Of a stretch of 64,000 bases of DNA, positions 60,968 to 64,000 are shown piece after piece. Below the pieces are notes generated by a model. The model did not search any database, had not been told where the DNA came from, and saw nothing but the letters and a program-made list of their open reading frames with translations. Within the stretch, counting starts at the first letter, position 1; every line of letters begins with the position of its first letter. Source of the stretch: Flavobacterium sp. SLB02. Its GTDB lineage: Bacteria; Bacteroidota; Bacteroidia; Flavobacteriales; Flavobacteriaceae. Both the position numbers and the translations under genes were made by a program. The stretch is from NCBI RefSeq assembly GCF_009664855.1, contig NZ_CP045928.1:2987835-3051834 (forward strand), written 5' to 3'.

Positions 60968-62152
60968 TTAGTTCTTTAACAATTGGTATACCTGATTTGC
61001 AATTTCATATTCCTCATCTGTTGGTATAACCAAAACTTTGGTTTTTGAATCTGCTGTATTAATTTCTCTAATTTCCTTAGAACGGATTTGATTTTTATCC
61101 TCATCTAATTCAATTCCAAAATAATCCATATCCGTACAAACCAATTGACGCATATAAGACGAATTTTCACCAATTCCGGCGGTAAAAATAATTGCGTCTA
61201 AACCATTTAAAGCCGCCGCATAAGAACCAATATATTTTCTGATGCGATACGCATTCATAAATAAAGCAAGCTTACAATCTTTATTTCCTTTCGCTGCTTC
61301 TGACTCAATATCACGTAAATCACTATACCCTGTAAGTCCAAGCATTCCGCTTTGTTTTAACAAAATCGCATTAACTTCATCTGGTGTATAACTTAAATTT
61401 TTAATCATATAAAAAACTATCGACTGGTCTATATCACCGCTTCTTGTACCCATTATTAAGCCATTAGAAGGAGAAAATCCCATTGTCGTATCAATACACT
61501 TTCCGTCTTTAATTGCTGCCATACTGCAGCCATTACCAATATGTATTGTAATAATTTTAGAGTTCTCTTTTAAAAAGTCAATTGCTTTTTCAGACACATA
61601 TTTATGACTCGTTCCATGAAAACCATAAACCCTAACTTTATTCTCTGTCAAAAGATAATTTGGAATGGCGTACTTGTATGCTACTTGAGGCATTGTTTGA
61701 TGAAAAGCGGTATCAAAAACAGCAATTTGCTCTGCGGAACTAAATATTTCTTCGGCAACGTTAATTCCTTCTAAATTGGCAGGATTATGCAATGGCGCCA
61801 GTTCAAAAAGCTGTTTGATTTTAGCTTTTACATTCTCATCAATTTTAACAGTATCACTAAAATCGCTTCCTCCGTGTACTACTCTATGCCCCACTGCACT
61901 AATTTCTGAAGTGGATTTTATAACTCCTTTTTCAGGATCTAAAAGCATATTAGCCACTTTTTGCAATCCCACTTTATGATTAGGAATTGGAAGTAATTCT
62001 TCTAAGGAATGCAAAGAAGTTTTAAACGTTATATTGGAAGTTTCCAGTCCAATCCTATCAATCATACCCGAACAAATTACTTCGTTTGTTGGCATAACCA
62101 TTAATTGGTATTTGATAGATGAACTTCCTGAATTGATAATTAATATTTTCAT
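60968..62152 (-). CDS. ackA: Acetate kinase
   Basis: This 394-residue, full-length ASKHA-fold enzyme interconverts acetyl phosphate plus ADP with acetate plus ATP. Motifs in order: 'INSGSSSIKYQL', 'AVGHRVVHGG', 'AVFDTAFHQTMP', 'YGFHGTSHKYVS', 'IHIGNGCSM', 'MGFSPSNGLIMGTRSGDIDQS', 'IIFTAGIGENS'. The active-site Arg, His and Glu residues fall in these blocks. It lies 87 bp downstream of pta on the same strand; the spacer carries short 'CTAAG' repeats but no strong terminator. Confidence 0.97.
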   Translation of the reverse strand: MKILIINSGSSSIKYQLMVMPTNEVICSGMIDRIGLETSNITFKTSLHSLEELLPIPNHKVGLQKVANMLLDPEKGVIKSTSEISAVGHRVVHGGSDFSDTVKIDENVKAKIKQLFELAPLHNPANLEGINVAEEIFSSAEQIAVFDTAFHQTMPQVAYKYAIPNYLLTENKVRVYGFHGTSHKYVSEKAIDFLKENSKIITIHIGNGCSMAAIKDGKCIDTTMGFSPSNGLIMGTRSGDIDQSIVFYMIKNLSYTPDEVNAILLKQSGMLGLTGYSDLRDIESEAAKGNKDCKLALFMNAYRIRKYIGSYAAALNGLDAIIFTAGIGENSSYMRQLVCTDMDYFGIELDEDKNQIRSKEIREINTADSKTKVLVIPTDEEYEIANQVYQLLKN

Positions 62153-62239
62153 TTTTTTTATAAAGTTTCTAAGATCCTAAGTCATTAAGCGGCTAAGTCT
62201 TTTGCTCAGGATTTTTAATTTTTAATTTCAGATTTTTAG

Positions 62240-64000
62240 TTATAGCCCTTGCGCCTGAATCGCTGTAATAACTACTGTATTTATAATATCATCAACAGTA
62301 CAACCACGGCTTAAATCGTTTACAGGCTTGTTTAAACCTTGCAACATTGGACCAATAGCCAATGCTCCGGTTTCTCTTTGTACTGCTTTATAGGTATTGT
62401 TTCCGGTATTTAAATCCGGAAAAATAAGTACACTCGCCTGCCCCGCTACTTCAGAATCCGGCATTTTACTTTTTCCTACTGCGCGATCTACCGCGGCATC
62501 GTATTGAATCGGGCCTTCAATTTTTAGATCTGGTCGCTTTTGTTTTACAATTTCAGTCGCAGTTCTTACTTTATCTACCTCATCACCTTTTCCTGATGAA
62601 CCTGACGAGTAAGAAAGCATCGCTATTTTAGGCTCTATTCCAAAAGCGGAGCTTGATTCTGCAGATGAAATCGCAATTTCTGCCAATTGTTCTGCTGTTG
62701 GGTTTGGGTTAATAGCACAATCCCCAAAAACAGAAACCCTGTCTTCTAAACACATAAAAAATACAGATGAAACTACAGATGAATTTGGTTTTGTTTTAAT
62801 GAACTGCAGCGCTGGTAATATTGTATGTTGTGTTGTATGTGCAGCTCCCGAAACCATTCCGTCAGCATGACCTTTATATACCATCATGGTGCCAAAATAA
62901 GATACATCTTCCATTAAATCTCTTGCCATAGTAATACTTACATTCTTCGCTTTTCTAAGCTCATAATAAGTATTAGCATAATCTTCATAAAGTTCAGATT
63001 CTTTTGGGTTGATGATATTTACTTTCGAAAAATCAAATGGAATTCCTAACTCGGCAACCTTATTTTCAATATATTTTTTATCTCCAATAATCGAAATATC
63101 TACTACATCCATATCTAGTAATCTTGAAGCTGCAATGATAATTCGATCATCATATCCTTCAGGTAAAACAATATGTTTACGATGCTGTTTGGCTCTTTTT
63201 ACCATATTATACTGGAACATTTTTGGCGTCATTCCTTCCGGTATAAAAGTGATTAACCTTTCAGACAAAGTTTCAACTTCAACATACTTTTCAAAAGTAG
63301 TTATCGAGGTCTCGATTTTATGTGCGTTATTGGCGTAAATCTCTGATCTAATTGCCCCGATTTTATTTGTAATATGATAAGTACCGCCATCAACAGCAAT
63401 AATAGGAACGATAGCAGAAAGTCCTTCGATAAGTTTTAAAATGCTTTCTTCCGGAACAATATTTCCTGTTAGGATAATTCCTGAAATTGTTGGATAGTTA
63501 GCCGATTCATTGGCCTGCAAAGCTCCCAGAATAATATCTGAACGGTCTCCTGGTGTAATTACAAGGGCATTATCATGCAAGTGAACCAAGTAATTATGTA
63601 ATTGCATCGCACCAACGCTAAAATGCCCAATTTCGTTATTTAAATAAGCACTTCCAAACAATACTTTTGCATCAAGCTGATTGACAATTTCCTGCATTGT
63701 TGGATTATTCAAACTTGAAATCAACGGAATTGTATTGATTAAAACATTCTCTGGTAAGCTTTTCTTTAATCCCTGCGTAACTAGTTCTATATTTTCAAGT
63801 TGTACTTTATTTGCAATTACAGATAAAACTTCAACCTCTTTTACTTTAAAAGAATCATAAACCAAATAAAGACTGTCAACTAATTCTTCTAGAGTCTTTC
63901 CAACTCCGGATCCCATGATAATAGTTGGTATTCCAAGGTTTTTTGCAATTAAAACATTCAAGTCTAATTCTATCGAAGTTCCTTCACCAGTAAAGCTTGT
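62240..64000 (-). CDS. pta: Phosphate acetyltransferase (5' end beyond window)
   Basis: This is the C-terminal 586 or so residues of a typical ~700-residue Pta; the frame runs off the right edge without a start (a TTG at 63961 is not the start, since 'SFTGEGTSIELDLNVLIAKN' precedes it as coding sequence). A central DRTGG-type domain ('ALVITPGDRSDIILGALQANES') is followed by the PTA_PTB domain with 'GYDDRIIIAASRLLD', 'MVSGAAHTTQHTILPALQ', 'FMCLEDRVSVFGDCAINPNPT', 'MLSYSSGSSGKGDEVDKVR', 'GPIQYDAAVD' and 'VLIFPDLNTGNNTYKAVQR'. It converts acetyl-CoA and phosphate to acetyl phosphate, feeding ackA. Confidence 0.96.
   Translation of the reverse strand, partial: TSFTGEGTSIELDLNVLIAKNLGIPTIIMGSGVGKTLEELVDSLYLVYDSFKVKEVEVLSVIANKVQLENIELVTQGLKKSLPENVLINTIPLISSLNNPTMQEIVNQLDAKVLFGSAYLNNEIGHFSVGAMQLHNYLVHLHDNALVITPGDRSDIILGALQANESANYPTISGIILTGNIVPEESILKLIEGLSAIVPIIAVDGGTYHITNKIGAIRSEIYANNAHKIETSITTFEKYVEVETLSERLITFIPEGMTPKMFQYNMVKRAKQHRKHIVLPEGYDDRIIIAASRLLDMDVVDISIIGDKKYIENKVAELGIPFDFSKVNIINPKESELYEDYANTYYELRKAKNVSITMARDLMEDVSYFGTMMVYKGHADGMVSGAAHTTQHTILPALQFIKTKPNSSVVSSVFFMCLEDRVSVFGDCAINPNPTAEQLAEIAISSAESSSAFGIEPKIAMLSYSSGSSGKGDEVDKVRTATEIVKQKRPDLKIEGPIQYDAAVDRAVGKSKMPDSEVAGQASVLIFPDLNTGNNTYKAVQRETGALAIGPMLQGLNKPVNDLSRGCTVDDIINTVVITAIQAQGL

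Noticed and set aside
62153..62239. Terminator between pta and ackA
   Set aside because: The 'CTAAG' words in the gap do not make a strong stem with a T run, so read-through from pta to ackA is assumed.

Overview
The window is a contiguous piece of a Flavobacterium chromosome (Bacteroidota), most likely from a soil or freshwater species near the F. johnsoniae group. Support comes from the low GC content, the -7 promoter boxes of the flavobacterial form TAnnTTTG, SusC/SusD proteins, an Ig-repeat adhesin, a chromosomal subclass B1 metallo-beta-lactamase, and gene neighbourhoods such as rpsF-rpsR-rplI and folP/DUF1599/DoxX/TlpA/tpiA/prmA/clpS. No rRNA, tRNA, CRISPR array, transposase, integrase or phage gene was seen.

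Layout. 1-6549 (minus) is the N-terminal 2183 residues of a giant secreted protein made of Ig-like repeats and five related 'DG..aT' beta-sandwich-like blocks; its C-terminus lies outside the window. An AT-rich gene-free stretch follows to 7787. 7788-9558 is the ribosomal protein operon, with its promoter and terminator visible. 9736-15987 holds an orphan LytTR response regulator, priA, the beta-lactamase, a DUF2147 protein, a YihY-type membrane protein and nadC. 16337-28368 is mostly plus strand: an AlkD-like HEAT protein, pirin-OsmC-GNAT, a secreted adenosine deaminase, rlmH, folP (minus), DUF1599, DoxX, TlpA and tpiA. Its intergenic gaps are rich in hairpin-forming dispersed repeats. 28496-31928 (minus) is an unrecognised pair of exported proteins. 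32041-43368 carries prmA, clpS, a WG-repeat protein, an alkylglycerol-monooxygenase-like hydroxylase coupled to a lysoplasmalogenase, an arylamine N-acetyltransferase, kdsA with a neighbouring envelope protein, a YiiX-type cysteine hydrolase and a PAS histidine kinase.

43422-60454 (all minus) is dominated by a polysaccharide-utilisation locus. A membrane-spanning beta-propeller/Y_Y_Y/LuxR regulator comes first, then SusC, SusD, a glycoamylase-like (GH144-type) lipoprotein, an alpha/beta hydrolase, a GH3 beta-glucosidase, a glycerophosphodiester phosphodiesterase, a GH43 enzyme and an M28 aminopeptidase. The GH144+GH3+SusCD set suggests a beta-1,2-glucan as substrate (inference). A run of 18 heptanucleotide repeats sits just upstream of the GH43 start. 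60519-64000 holds a DUF3995 protein, ackA and a 5'-truncated pta (acetate/acetyl-phosphate metabolism).

Most notable: the tandem of two predicted ether-lipid enzymes preceded by a perfect hairpin touching the start codon; the heptanucleotide tract; two inverted copies of a structured ~150-bp intergenic element; a candidate structured RNA before kdsA; and the exported TIM-barrel/helical protein pair. All function calls come from reading the sequence; no database search was run.
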